A DNA stretch of 64,000 bases, from contig NZ_MDET01000001.1 in assembly GCF_002075885.1 (NCBI RefSeq), forward strand, positions 1 through 64,000, written 5' to 3'. This DNA comes from Manganibacter manganicus (lineage in GTDB: Bacteria > Pseudomonadota > Alphaproteobacteria > Rhizobiales > Rhizobiaceae). Shown here piece by piece: positions 1 to 8,133 of the stretch. Each line of letters begins with the position of its first letter. Position 1 is the first letter of the stretch. Below the pieces are notes generated by a model. That model was not told the DNA's origin and did no database searches. It was given only the letters and a program-made list of their open reading frames with translations. Position numbers and translations under genes: made by a program.

Positions 1-746
1 CTGACGATGCGGTGTTGAAGCTGTTCGAGGATGGCTCCTACGAACTTGTGCCGCATGACAATATGCGCAAGACGATTGCGCGGCGGCTGGTCGAGGCGAA
101 ATCCACCATCCCGCATTTCTATCTGACGCTCGATTGCGAACTGGATGCGCTGCTGGCCTTGCGAAAACAACTCAATGGCGCGGCCCCGATGAAGAAGACC
201 GAGCATGGCGAGGTTCCCGCCTACAAGCTTTCGGTCAACGACCTGATCATCAAGGCGATGGCCATGGCTTTGATGGCGGTGCCGGATGCCAATGCGTCCT
301 GGACCGAAAGCGCCATGGTCAAGCACAGGCATGCCGATGTCGGCGTTGCGGTTTCCATTCCCGGTGGGCTGATCACGCCGATCGTGCGCAAAGCCGACGA
401 GAAAAGCCTGTCGGCGATCTCCAACGAGATGAAGGACATGGCCAAACGCGCGCGCGAGCGCAAGCTGAAGCCGGAAGAATATCAGGGCGGCACGACAGCC
501 GTCTCCAATCTCGGCATGTTCGGCATCAAGGACTTTGCCGCCGTGATCAACCCGCCGCATGCGACGATCCTGGCGGTGGGTGCGGGCGAGGAGCGGCCTG
601 TGGTCAAAAATGGCGAGATTGCCATCGCCACCGTGATGTCGGTGACGCTTTCGACCGACCATCGCGCCGTCGACGGGGCGCTGGGCGCCGAACTGCTCGG
701 GGCCTTCAAGCGCCTCATCGAAAACCCCATGGCCATGCTGGTGTGA
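1..746 (+). CDS. pdhC: Pyruvate dehydrogenase E2 (dihydrolipoamide acetyltransferase), C-terminal part
   Basis: The reading frame is already open at the left edge (codons in phase with position 3), so the lipoyl and peripheral-subunit-binding domains lie outside the window. What remains is the catalytic acyltransferase core, which moves acetyl groups from lipoate to CoA. The C-terminal active-site signature DHRAVDGA is intact, and the protein ends in the ENPMAMLV tail typical of rhizobial PdhC. Acetoin or branched-chain E2 paralogues are possible but fit the tail less well. The usual rhizobial downstream genes (lpd, lipA) do not follow; an unknown small gene and a regulator do. Confidence 0.88.
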   Translation, partial: DDAVLKLFEDGSYELVPHDNMRKTIARRLVEAKSTIPHFYLTLDCELDALLALRKQLNGAAPMKKTEHGEVPAYKLSVNDLIIKAMAMALMAVPDANASWTESAMVKHRHADVGVAVSIPGGLITPIVRKADEKSLSAISNEMKDMAKRARERKLKPEEYQGGTTAVSNLGMFGIKDFAAVINPPHATILAVGAGEERPVVKNGEIAIATVMSVTLSTDHRAVDGALGAELLGAFKRLIENPMAMLV

Positions 747-840
747 GGAAATAACGGGAAAGCGCCTTGCCAGTGAAATTATCCCGGCCCATCATTATAT
801 CGATCGAGTGTGGAACTTGTTCGCGCCCATGGAGGAAAAG

Positions 841-1209
841 ATGCCTGCTTTCCGTCCTTCTGAAGTGAGGAACCTGGTTTCCAAGGTCATGGGCGCCTCG
901 CCGGCCGATATCAGGCTGGTGGCGCGGCGCTTGCATGACCACGCCTTCGAGGCCCGCATGTCCGGGCCGGAGACGAGAACATTCGTGTCGGAACTGGGGT
1001 ATGAAAGCCTGGAGGCGTTTTGCGCCGATATCGGCCTGCCGCCGCACATCGCGGAGCGGTGGGACCGCTTCGGCGTTTCGGGTGAGATGCGGCAGGTGTT
1101 CGCATTGCTTGCAGCCCAGCGCAAGCGCATGGCCGAGGCAATCAACGAGTTCGAGGCGATGACCCATGTCGGCATCGACGATTTTTTGCGCGAACGCGGA
1201 TTGATCTGA
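841..1209 (+). CDS. Hypothetical protein, 122 aa
   Basis: I do not recognise this family. The ATG at 841 is preferred over an in-frame GTG at 808 because GGAGGA at 831-836 is correctly spaced. The product is soluble-looking and mostly helical, with charged helices and a C-terminal Glu/Arg-rich segment, and has no signal peptide or membrane segment. It lies 94 bases after the E2 stop on the same strand and ends close to the convergent regulator gene, so it may be cotranscribed with the E2 gene. Codon use resembles its neighbours, which supports a real gene. Confidence 0.6.
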   Translation: MPAFRPSEVRNLVSKVMGASPADIRLVARRLHDHAFEARMSGPETRTFVSELGYESLEAFCADIGLPPHIAERWDRFGVSGEMRQVFALLAAQRKRMAEAINEFEAMTHVGIDDFLRERGLI

Positions 1210-1217
1210 GCCTGTGA

Positions 1218-2186
1218 TTAATCGCAGAGTGCGGCGGCGGTCCGGCTGTCTGTAATCAGCACTTTTGCATTCACTGCTTTCAGTGCCGCGCGCATGGCCG
1301 TGACCTTGTGCATTCCGCCAGCCGCCAACACTACATTGGGCACGGTGGCCACGATGTCGAGGCCGATGGCCATGATGCGCTCGTTCACCTCATGCTCGAC
1401 CAGCCTGCCTTCGGCATCGACGAAGTATGAGAGCATGTTGGCAACGGCACCCTTGGCTGCCAGCGAAGGGATCAGGGACGGCGGCACGATACCGTAGCGG
1501 AACACGGTAGCGCCGGGTGAAATCTCACCGACGGTGAGCAGAGCGATATCGGCGCGTGAGGCGCGTTCGCGCACGTCCTTCAACTCAGGTTGCGCCCATA
1601 GGAGATCGCGCAATGCCGGGGCGTGAACGACGACGGGCGCGGGAAGCTGGTAGCTGTCGATGCCATAGACATCGGCCACCTTGGCGGCGACAATCGACGG
1701 ATTGATCCATTGCGAGTGCGGCAGGCTACCGACCAGCGCCACCACGGCCGAACCGCGTAGCTGCCGCCGTACAAGAAAGGCAAGGCTGGCGTGCAGGGTC
1801 GCGCCGCCGCCGATGGCGAGTGTCGTGCCGTCTCGCATGGTCTCGCCGAGATAAGTCGCGATGGCGTGGCCGATGGCCTTTTCCAGATGTTCGTCACCTG
1901 ACGGCGTGGGCACGACGATGGCCGTATCCAGTCCCCAACGCCGTTCCAGTTCGCGTTCCAGCGCGATCTGCTTTGTCGTCTGTGCGTTGATCGTGGTTAC
2001 GACGATGCCTTCGGCCTGGCACGCGGCCAGCGTGCGCATGACCTTGACGCGATTGACGCCGAGTTTTTCGGCGATCTGTTCCTGCGTCAGGCCTTCGACG
2101 TAATAGAGCCACGCCGTCTTGACGTTGATGTCGGACGAAACCAGTGGGACATGCCCGCCGGCCTTGTCGACTTTGTCGTTCGCCAT
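1218..2186 (-). CDS. SorC/DeoR-type sugar-binding transcriptional regulator
   Basis: 322-residue regulator. An N-terminal helix-turn-helix (about residues 15-60, including LTQEQIAEKLGVNRVKVMR) is followed by a SorC-type effector domain (about 70-320) related to sugar-phosphate isomerases, with the family's GGGATLHAS and GLDIVATVPN-like segments. The family normally senses phosphorylated sugars. The ATG at 2186 is chosen over an upstream in-frame ATG (2276) because GGGAGGG precedes it and because the longer form would run across the promoter and operator. It diverges from the ABC importer operon starting at 2383 and probably controls that operon and itself. Confidence 0.85.
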   Translation of the reverse strand: MANDKVDKAGGHVPLVSSDINVKTAWLYYVEGLTQEQIAEKLGVNRVKVMRTLAACQAEGIVVTTINAQTTKQIALERELERRWGLDTAIVVPTPSGDEHLEKAIGHAIATYLGETMRDGTTLAIGGGATLHASLAFLVRRQLRGSAVVALVGSLPHSQWINPSIVAAKVADVYGIDSYQLPAPVVVHAPALRDLLWAQPELKDVRERASRADIALLTVGEISPGATVFRYGIVPPSLIPSLAAKGAVANMLSYFVDAEGRLVEHEVNERIMAIGLDIVATVPNVVLAAGGMHKVTAMRAALKAVNAKVLITDSRTAAALCD

Positions 2187-2236
2187 GGAGCCCTCCCGCT
2201 TGGTGCCCGCTCTCCGGACGCTTTTCACTGTAAACT

Positions 2237-2278
2237 TGTTCATTTGTATTTGACAACAAACAAATGAACATATCAAAT
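2237..2278 (+). promoter_or_regulatory. Perfect 11-bp inverted repeat overlapping a sigma-70-like promoter
   Basis: TGTTCATTTGT (2237-2247) and ACAAATGAACA (2260-2270) form a perfect inverted repeat with a 12-base spacer. A consensus TTGACA box (2250-2255) lies in the spacer, and 17 bases further is TCAAAT (2273-2278), a four-of-six match to a -10 element. The site sits between the divergent SorC gene and the importer operon, so it is probably the SorC operator. Binding by that protein is inferred. Confidence 0.65.
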
Positions 2279-2382
2279 GAGGTTGGCGTTATGTCATCTA
2301 CCGGTCATATCCGCCATGCAGGGAGGAGCAGGTTGCGCCATTGGAATTGGCGCGATCTTGCACAAAGGAATCAGGAGGTCTC

Positions 2383-3381
2383 ATGAAGACGCACATCATC
2401 AAGCGGCTGGCGGGGCAGGTCGCGCTCGCGGCATTACTGGGTTCGGGGCTCTTTGCCGGCGCAGCGCATGCCGAAACGCTCACGCTCTACACTTCGCAGC
2501 CGGAAGCCGACGCGACCAAGACGGTAGATGCCTTCGAGAAGGCCAATCCGGGTATCGATGTAAATATCTACCGCTCCGGAACCAGCGATATCCTCACCAA
2601 ACTGGCGGCAGAATTTGCCGCCAACAGTCCGCAGCCGGACGTGCTTTTGATTGCCGACGCGGTGAGCATGGAACTGCTCAAGAAGGATGACCGGCTGATG
2701 CCGTATCCGGAAGCCAAGCTGGATGGTATCGAGCCGAGCGCCTATGACGCCGACAAGACCTATTTCGGCTCCAAGCTGATCACTACCGGCATTGCCTACA
2801 ATACCGGAGCGAAGGAAAAGCCGCAGCATTGGGCCGATCTTACCAAGCCCGAATACAAGGACGGGCTGGTCATGCCGAGCCCGCTCTATTCAGGTGCGGC
2901 CGCCTATCTGCTTTCCGGCTTCGTGCTCAACCCGGATTACGGCTGGGACTATTTCGAGAAGCTCAAGGCCAACAACACCATTGCCGTGCGCGGCAACGGC
3001 GCGGTTTTGAAGGCTGTCGCCAGCGGTGAGAAACCCTATGGAATTCTGGTCGATTTCATGGCCATGCGCGCCAAGAAGAAAGGATCTCCTATCGATTTCG
3101 TCTTCCCCTCGGAAGGTGTTTCGGCGGTGACGGAACCGGTGGCCATTCTCAAGACCGCCAAGAACGTCAAGGGTGCGAAGGCCTTTGTCGATTTCATCCT
3201 TTCCGATGAAGGACAGAAGCTGGCGCTTTCCATGGGCTATCTGCCGGCCAGGGCTTCGGTCGGACGGCCCGACTGGCTGCCGGAGGGCGTGAAGGTCAAG
3301 GTCATGGCCTTCGATACCAAGGCGATCGTCAGCGAGACCGACGCCGACAAGGAAAAGTTCGGGAAACTGTTCGGCGGCTGA
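2383..3381 (+). CDS. ABC importer periplasmic binding protein, AfuA/FbpA class
   Basis: 332-residue substrate-binding protein with a signal peptide (cleavage likely after AAHA, about residue 26). It starts its mature part with ETLTLYTSQPEAD, typical of the iron(III)/sugar-phosphate/2-aminoethylphosphonate binding class. The ATG at 2383 has AGGAGGT at 2373-2379. The tandem tyrosines that bind ferric iron in FbpA are not visible, so an iron label is not supported; members such as AfuA bind sugar phosphates. It is the first gene of an operon with permease, ATPase, a metallo-beta-lactamase-fold hydrolase and SurE, which points to a phosphorylated organic substrate. Confidence 0.82.
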   Translation: MKTHIIKRLAGQVALAALLGSGLFAGAAHAETLTLYTSQPEADATKTVDAFEKANPGIDVNIYRSGTSDILTKLAAEFAANSPQPDVLLIADAVSMELLKKDDRLMPYPEAKLDGIEPSAYDADKTYFGSKLITTGIAYNTGAKEKPQHWADLTKPEYKDGLVMPSPLYSGAAAYLLSGFVLNPDYGWDYFEKLKANNTIAVRGNGAVLKAVASGEKPYGILVDFMAMRAKKKGSPIDFVFPSEGVSAVTEPVAILKTAKNVKGAKAFVDFILSDEGQKLALSMGYLPARASVGRPDWLPEGVKVKVMAFDTKAIVSETDADKEKFGKLFGG

Positions 3382-3418
3382 GGCTGAACGGCACGGCGGA
3401 GGCTCAGGGAAACTCGTC

Positions 3419-5122
3419 ATGTTTACCCGCGTGAAGGAAAGTCGGGGCCAGGAACTGGTCCTGACGGTGGCTGTTGTTGCGGTCATCGCGCTGCTTTCGC
3501 TGTTGCCGATGCTGCGCCTGCTCAAGGAGCTTGTCCTGCCAGGTGGTACGTTCTCGACCGCCGCGATCAGGGCAGCACTGGCCGGCGATGCGGCGTGGAT
3601 CGCGACATGGCACACACTGGTTGTCGGTATCGGCGGCACCCTGCTTGCGGTGCTGCTTGGCGCAAGCGTGGCCTTGCTGGTCACGCTGACCGATATGCGC
3701 GGCCGCAGTGGCTTCGTGCTCTGCTATGTGATGCCCTTGATGATCGCGCCGCAGGTGACGGCGCTGGCTTGGCTGCAATTGTTCGGCCCGGCCAGTCCCT
3801 TCCTCAAGCTCATTGGCATGGCCCCGCCGCTCGGTACCCGAAATCCGCTCTATTCGGCCAGCGGCATCATCCTTCTGCTGGGCATCCAATATGGCCCGCT
3901 GGTGTTCCTGCTGGTAAGGGCCGGTCTGCGCAAGCTGCCGCGCGAACTGGTCGAGGCGGCGCGGGCGGGTGGCGCCGGTTGGTTCACGGTGTTGACCACG
4001 GTCGTGCTACCCTTGATGACTCCTTCCATCGTGGCCGCGGCGGCACTGGCTTTCGTGTCCTGCGTCGGCAATTTCGGCATTCCGGCCTTTCTTGGCATTC
4101 CCGCCAACTATCTCGTGCTGCCGACATTGATCTACCAAAAACTCGCCGGCGGCGGACCGGCGGTATTGGGCGAAACGGCTTTTCTTTCGGTGTTGATCGG
4201 CGTTATCGCCATGACCGGCATCGTGGCGCAGGACGTGATGAGCCGGCGGCGCGATTTCCGCATCGCCACCACATCGCTGCCTGCCGAACCGTATGAACTC
4301 GGGCGCTGGCGGCTGCCGGTGCAGACGGCCATGTGGCTGGTCATTTTGATGATCCTGGTCCTGCCGCTGTTCGGCCTGCTGCTCACCTCGCTGGTGCCCG
4401 GCTACGGCATTCCGCTCAGTATGGAGACGGCGACCCTGGACAATTACCGTTTCGTGCTGTTCCAGCATGAGGCCGCCGGCCGCGCCTTCTTCAACAGCTT
4501 CTATCTCGCTTTGGGGACCGCTTTGTTCGCTGTGCTTGTCGCGGTGCCGATTGGCTATCTGGTCGCCTGGAGCAAGCACAAATGGGTGCGCTTCATCAAC
4601 CTTTCGGTCGAGCTGCCCTATGCACTCCCCGGCGTGGTGATGGCGATCGCGGCCCTGCTTCTGTTCCTGCGGCCGATCCCGTTCACCGGCATCCATATCT
4701 ACAATACGGTCTGGATCATCCTCTATGCCTATCTCGCCCGTTTCCTGGTGCTGGCGCTGAGACCGACGGTTGCCGGCTACCACCAGATCGACCGGACACT
4801 GGAAGAGGCCGCGCAGATCGCCGGCGCCGGCCTGTTCATGCGGCTGAGAACCATTGTCTTCCCGATGGTGGCGCCGGCGGCCATAGCCGGCGGGCTTTTG
4901 ATCTTCATGACCGCGCTGAGCGAACTGACCGTTTCGGCGCTGCTATGGTCGTCGGGTGCCGAAACCATCGGCGTGGTGATGTTTTCCTTCGAGCAGGGCG
5001 GTAATTCCACTTATGCGGCGGCGATGTCGGCCATCATGGTCGTGGTGACATTCGTGCTGATGCTGGCGACCAATCTGCTTGCCCCCTACCTTCCGAACGG
5101 AGTGCTGCCATGGCGGGACTGA
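3419..5122 (+). CDS. ABC importer permease, fused double permease (FbpB-like)
   Basis: 567-residue inner-membrane permease with two consecutive BPD_transp_1 domains (about residues 60-270 and 340-550), each with about six membrane helices and an EAA-type coupling loop (ELVEAARAGGAG; EEAAQIAGAG). One chain therefore supplies both halves of the channel, as in FbpB/AfuB. It follows the binding protein gene by 37 bases, and its last 13 bases overlap the ATPase gene, indicating translational coupling. The substrate is not fixed by the sequence. Confidence 0.87.
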   Translation: MFTRVKESRGQELVLTVAVVAVIALLSLLPMLRLLKELVLPGGTFSTAAIRAALAGDAAWIATWHTLVVGIGGTLLAVLLGASVALLVTLTDMRGRSGFVLCYVMPLMIAPQVTALAWLQLFGPASPFLKLIGMAPPLGTRNPLYSASGIILLLGIQYGPLVFLLVRAGLRKLPRELVEAARAGGAGWFTVLTTVVLPLMTPSIVAAAALAFVSCVGNFGIPAFLGIPANYLVLPTLIYQKLAGGGPAVLGETAFLSVLIGVIAMTGIVAQDVMSRRRDFRIATTSLPAEPYELGRWRLPVQTAMWLVILMILVLPLFGLLLTSLVPGYGIPLSMETATLDNYRFVLFQHEAAGRAFFNSFYLALGTALFAVLVAVPIGYLVAWSKHKWVRFINLSVELPYALPGVVMAIAALLLFLRPIPFTGIHIYNTVWIILYAYLARFLVLALRPTVAGYHQIDRTLEEAAQIAGAGLFMRLRTIVFPMVAPAAIAGGLLIFMTALSELTVSALLWSSGAETIGVVMFSFEQGGNSTYAAAMSAIMVVVTFVLMLATNLLAPYLPNGVLPWRD

Positions 5123-6189
5123 AAATCAGCCGGGCGACCAAGTCCTTCGGCGACTTCGACGCAGTCAAGGATGTCTCGATCGAGGTGAAGGATGGCGAGT
5201 TCCTCGCCGTGCTTGGCCCCTCCGGTTGCGGCAAGACCACGCTTTTGCGGCTAGTCGCCGGCTTCGAAAAGCTGACGTCCGGTGAAATCCACATTGGCGA
5301 CAGGCTGGTTTCGGGTTCGCAGGGCAGCGTTCCGCCCGAGAAGCGGCGCGTCGGCATCGTCTTCCAGAACTATGCCCTTTGGCCGCATATGACTGTGGCG
5401 CAAAATGTCGGCTATGCGCTGAAGGTAGCCAAAGTGGACAAGGCCGAGGCCCGGCGCAAGGTGGCCGAGGCATTGGCGCTGGTGAACCTCGAAGGGTTGG
5501 CTGATCGACGACCCGCTAATCTTTCCGGTGGTCAGCGGCAGCGCGTGGCGCTGGCGCGTTGCCTCGTGGCGGCACCCTCTCTGGTTCTGTTCGACGAGCC
5601 GCTTGCCAATCTCGACGTGCATCTGCGCGCCTCCATGGAGGACGAGTTCGCCGCCTTCCACAAGCGCACTGGCACGACGATTGTATACATCACTCACGAC
5701 CAGGCCGAGGCAATGGCACTGGCCGACCGCATCGCTGTGATGGATGGTGGACGCCTTGCCCAACTTGCAGCGCCGCGCGACCTCTTCCGCGAACCGGCCA
5801 GCGCGATGGTCGCCTCCTTCATTGCGCAGGGCATGGTGTTGTCGGCCAAGGCCCTGACCGCAGCCGAAGCCGGTCACGCGCGCGTCGAGGTACTGGGGCA
5901 GGAGGTGGTTGTTCGCTGCCGACCCGGCGAACGCCCGCGCGAGGCGGCGAAAATCTGCATCCGCTCGTCCGATCTTGAAATCGTGGGCGACAAGGGCGGC
6001 GGCTTCGACGGCACCGTGGTTCGCGCAATCTACAAGGGCGGCACGGCGCGCATCGAATTCGCGCCAGCATCCGATGCCGACACGCATCTTCATTTCGATC
6101 AGTCCGAACCTATCGGCCTCGACAGTGGATCGGCGATCCGCATGCGCATCAAATCGGGCTGGCTCATTCCCAACGAACCGGCGGTGTAG
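5110..6189 (+). CDS. ABC importer ATP-binding protein (FbpC/PotA-like)
   Basis: 359-residue ATPase that energises the preceding permease. Walker A GPSGCGKTT (about residues 36-44), signature LSGGQRQR, Walker B LVLFDEP and the switch His in TIVYITHDQAEA are all intact. A C-terminal TOBE-like domain (about 250-355) is the usual regulatory extension of this class. The start overlaps the permease end, and the stop lies two bases before the next ATG, so this is one operon. Confidence 0.88.
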   Translation: MAGLKISRATKSFGDFDAVKDVSIEVKDGEFLAVLGPSGCGKTTLLRLVAGFEKLTSGEIHIGDRLVSGSQGSVPPEKRRVGIVFQNYALWPHMTVAQNVGYALKVAKVDKAEARRKVAEALALVNLEGLADRRPANLSGGQRQRVALARCLVAAPSLVLFDEPLANLDVHLRASMEDEFAAFHKRTGTTIVYITHDQAEAMALADRIAVMDGGRLAQLAAPRDLFREPASAMVASFIAQGMVLSAKALTAAEAGHARVEVLGQEVVVRCRPGERPREAAKICIRSSDLEIVGDKGGGFDGTVVRAIYKGGTARIEFAPASDADTHLHFDQSEPIGLDSGSAIRMRIKSGWLIPNEPAV

Positions 6190-6191
6190 CC

Positions 6192-7358
6192 ATGCATATC
6201 GACCTGCTCGGCGGTTTCGGCGAAAAGGGCCGGACCAGCATCGCCGTCGCGAATGGCGGCCGGCGTCTTGTGTTCGATCTTGGCATCAAGGTCGGCGCAC
6301 ATGGCGCAGACTATTACCCGGCCATCGCAGGACCGCTTGACGGCGTCGAGGCTGTGCTGATTTCGCACGCGCATGAGGATCATGTCGGTGCACTGAGCTG
6401 GCTGCTGGCAAAGGGCTATCGTGGCCGCATCCTGATGACCGCCGAGACCTGCGAACAGGCTCCCGCCACGCTCGCCGACTATGCCGATGCTCAAGACCTG
6501 CGCGCGTTTCCCTTTCCGCGAGATAGGATCGAGATTTTCGAGCCGGGCCAGAGCCTGACATTTGGTGACATCGACGTGACGACCGGCCGCTCGGGCCATG
6601 TCGCCGGTGGTGTCTGGTTCGCCATTGAAAGCGCTGGAAACCGGCTTGTCTATAGTGCCGATGTCGTGCCGCACAGCAGTGTCTTTGTTATGGACCCGAT
6701 CCCAAGCTGCGATCTTCTTCTGCTCGATGCCTCCTATGGAGCAGACCCGGTGTCCGGGCAGGCGCGCGTCGAAGCGATCCGGAGTTGGATTGCTGCGCAT
6801 GCCGGTGGCTGTCTCTTACCGACGCCACTTGCCGGGCGCTCGTTGGAATTGATGGCGGCGATAGAAGGCCGTTTCGCCATTCATGCGGCGATGCGTGCAT
6901 CACTGGACGCGCAGATCGCGGTAGGGGACGCCCTGTTGCCTGGCGTTGGCGCGGAATTGCGCAAGCGACTGGCGGCTGCAATCGACTGGCGCAATGGCGA
7001 GCCATTGCCGGATTGTCCGCTTCTGGCGGACGATGGCATGGGGCGGGCCGGTCCGTCCGCTCGTTTGATCCCGTTGGCGGATGAAAAGGGCCTGCCGATC
7101 CTGCTCACGGGTCATTTGCCGTCCGGCACGCCCGGCTGGGTCCTGCACGAGAAGGGCAGGGCCGACTGGATTCGTTTGCCGACACACCCGACGCTTTCAG
7201 GCAATGTTGCGATATGGGAGCAAGCGGGGCGACCGGTTACGCTCGGCCATTCCTGCGGTCTTGAGGACCTCGAATCGCTTGCTGCTCATATCTCCACTCT
7301 TCGAACCGATTGCCGGACGGGCGACAGCGTACCCCTGCCGCGAGGAGAAAAGCCATGA
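6192..7358 (+). CDS. Metallo-beta-lactamase-fold hydrolase with beta-CASP-like features
   Basis: 388-residue predicted metal-dependent hydrolase. The core HAHEDH motif (His59, His61, Asp63, His64), a later His136 in SGHVAGG and Asp157 in YSADVV match the metal site. The second half resembles the beta-CASP architecture of RNase J/CPSF73-type phosphodiesterases: an acidic residue in LLDASYG (Asp179), a TPLAGRSLEL segment, His308 in LTGHLPSG and a terminal His353 in LGHS. No signal peptide, so it should be cytoplasmic. It is embedded in the importer operon and overlaps surE by four bases (ATGA). Fold membership is clear; nuclease or phosphodiesterase activity is inferred. The substrate could be an oligonucleotide, nucleotide or other phosphodiester. 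Confidence 0.72.
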   Translation: MHIDLLGGFGEKGRTSIAVANGGRRLVFDLGIKVGAHGADYYPAIAGPLDGVEAVLISHAHEDHVGALSWLLAKGYRGRILMTAETCEQAPATLADYADAQDLRAFPFPRDRIEIFEPGQSLTFGDIDVTTGRSGHVAGGVWFAIESAGNRLVYSADVVPHSSVFVMDPIPSCDLLLLDASYGADPVSGQARVEAIRSWIAAHAGGCLLPTPLAGRSLELMAAIEGRFAIHAAMRASLDAQIAVGDALLPGVGAELRKRLAAAIDWRNGEPLPDCPLLADDGMGRAGPSARLIPLADEKGLPILLTGHLPSGTPGWVLHEKGRADWIRLPTHPTLSGNVAIWEQAGRPVTLGHSCGLEDLESLAAHISTLRTDCRTGDSVPLPRGEKP

Positions 7359-8101
7359 GGATACTGCTCGCCAACGACGACGGCATTGCCGCACCCGGTT
7401 TGGCTCTTCTGGCCGAAGCCGCGAGCCTGGTCAGTGACGATATGTGGATTGTGGCGCCTGAGAAGAAGCATACCGCTGCCGGTGCGTCCCTGACCATGGC
7501 CCAGCCCATCTCCATGACAAAACTTGGCGAACGGCGCTATTCCTGCTCCGGCCGCCCGGCGGACTGTATGGTCGCGGCTTTCACATGGCTCTTCGCCGAA
7601 GGAGGCAAGCCCGACCTCGTGCTGGCTGGGGTCAATGACGGGCGCAATGTGGCGGAGGACCTCGCTTATTCCGGCACACTCGGCGTTGCGCGGGAGGCAA
7701 CCTTCTGGGGCGTTCCCGCTGTTGGCTTTTCGCGGGTGAAGAACCCGGCTGATTTGGCTGGCGACAAGGATTGGCTGGCGCGTTTGATCCGCTCTTTATG
7801 GGAAACGCGCGGTGAATGGGCGCTGGAAGGCAACTGGCTCAGTGTCAATCTGCCGAAAACTTTGCCTGCCGAAATCCGGCAGACGCGCATCGGGCGTGAC
7901 AAGATTGCGCGTCGCGCCGAAGTCGTGGAGAGCGAAGGCGACCGCACCGTGATTGTCGTGCCGCGCGGGCGCGCGCACGTCATGACACCGGGCGACGAGA
8001 ACAGCGCCATCGAGGCCGGGGTTGCGACCGTCAACCGGCTGAACTGGTTTGGCGAAACGCGGCTTGAAGACCGCTTTGTCACGGCGATCCAGCAGGCTTG
8101 A
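7355..8101 (+). CDS. surE: 5'/3'-nucleotidase SurE family protein
   Basis: 248-residue member of the SurE survival-protein family, which removes phosphate from nucleoside 5'- and 3'-monophosphates and some short polyphosphates. The start ILLANDDG carries the metal-binding Asp8-Asp9 pair; AGVNDGRN and YSGTLGVA match the other family motifs. The usual SGAS segment is altered (HTAAGAS), so substrate preference may differ. The ATG at 7355 has GAGGAG upstream and overlaps the hydrolase stop. It lies outside the usual surE-pcm/nlpD setting and instead closes an ABC importer operon, so it is likely a pathway paralogue rather than housekeeping SurE. Confidence 0.83.
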   Translation: MRILLANDDGIAAPGLALLAEAASLVSDDMWIVAPEKKHTAAGASLTMAQPISMTKLGERRYSCSGRPADCMVAAFTWLFAEGGKPDLVLAGVNDGRNVAEDLAYSGTLGVAREATFWGVPAVGFSRVKNPADLAGDKDWLARLIRSLWETRGEWALEGNWLSVNLPKTLPAEIRQTRIGRDKIARRAEVVESEGDRTVIVVPRGRAHVMTPGDENSAIEAGVATVNRLNWFGETRLEDRFVTAIQQA

Positions 8102-8108
8102 GATCGTC

Positions 8109-8133
8109 GCTTCCGGTTGTCAGAGCCGGAAGC
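8109..8133. terminator. Stem-loop between convergent surE and HAD phosphatase genes
   Basis: GCTTCCGG (8109-8116) pairs perfectly with CCGGAAGC (8126-8133) around a nine-base loop. It starts just after the surE stop and includes the stop of the opposite-strand gene, so it may act as a bidirectional terminator. No U-tract is evident. Confidence 0.5.

Noticed and set aside
2383..6189. Ferric iron importer
   Set aside because: Architecture is FbpABC-like but iron ligands are not visible and the operon partners act on phosphorylated compounds.
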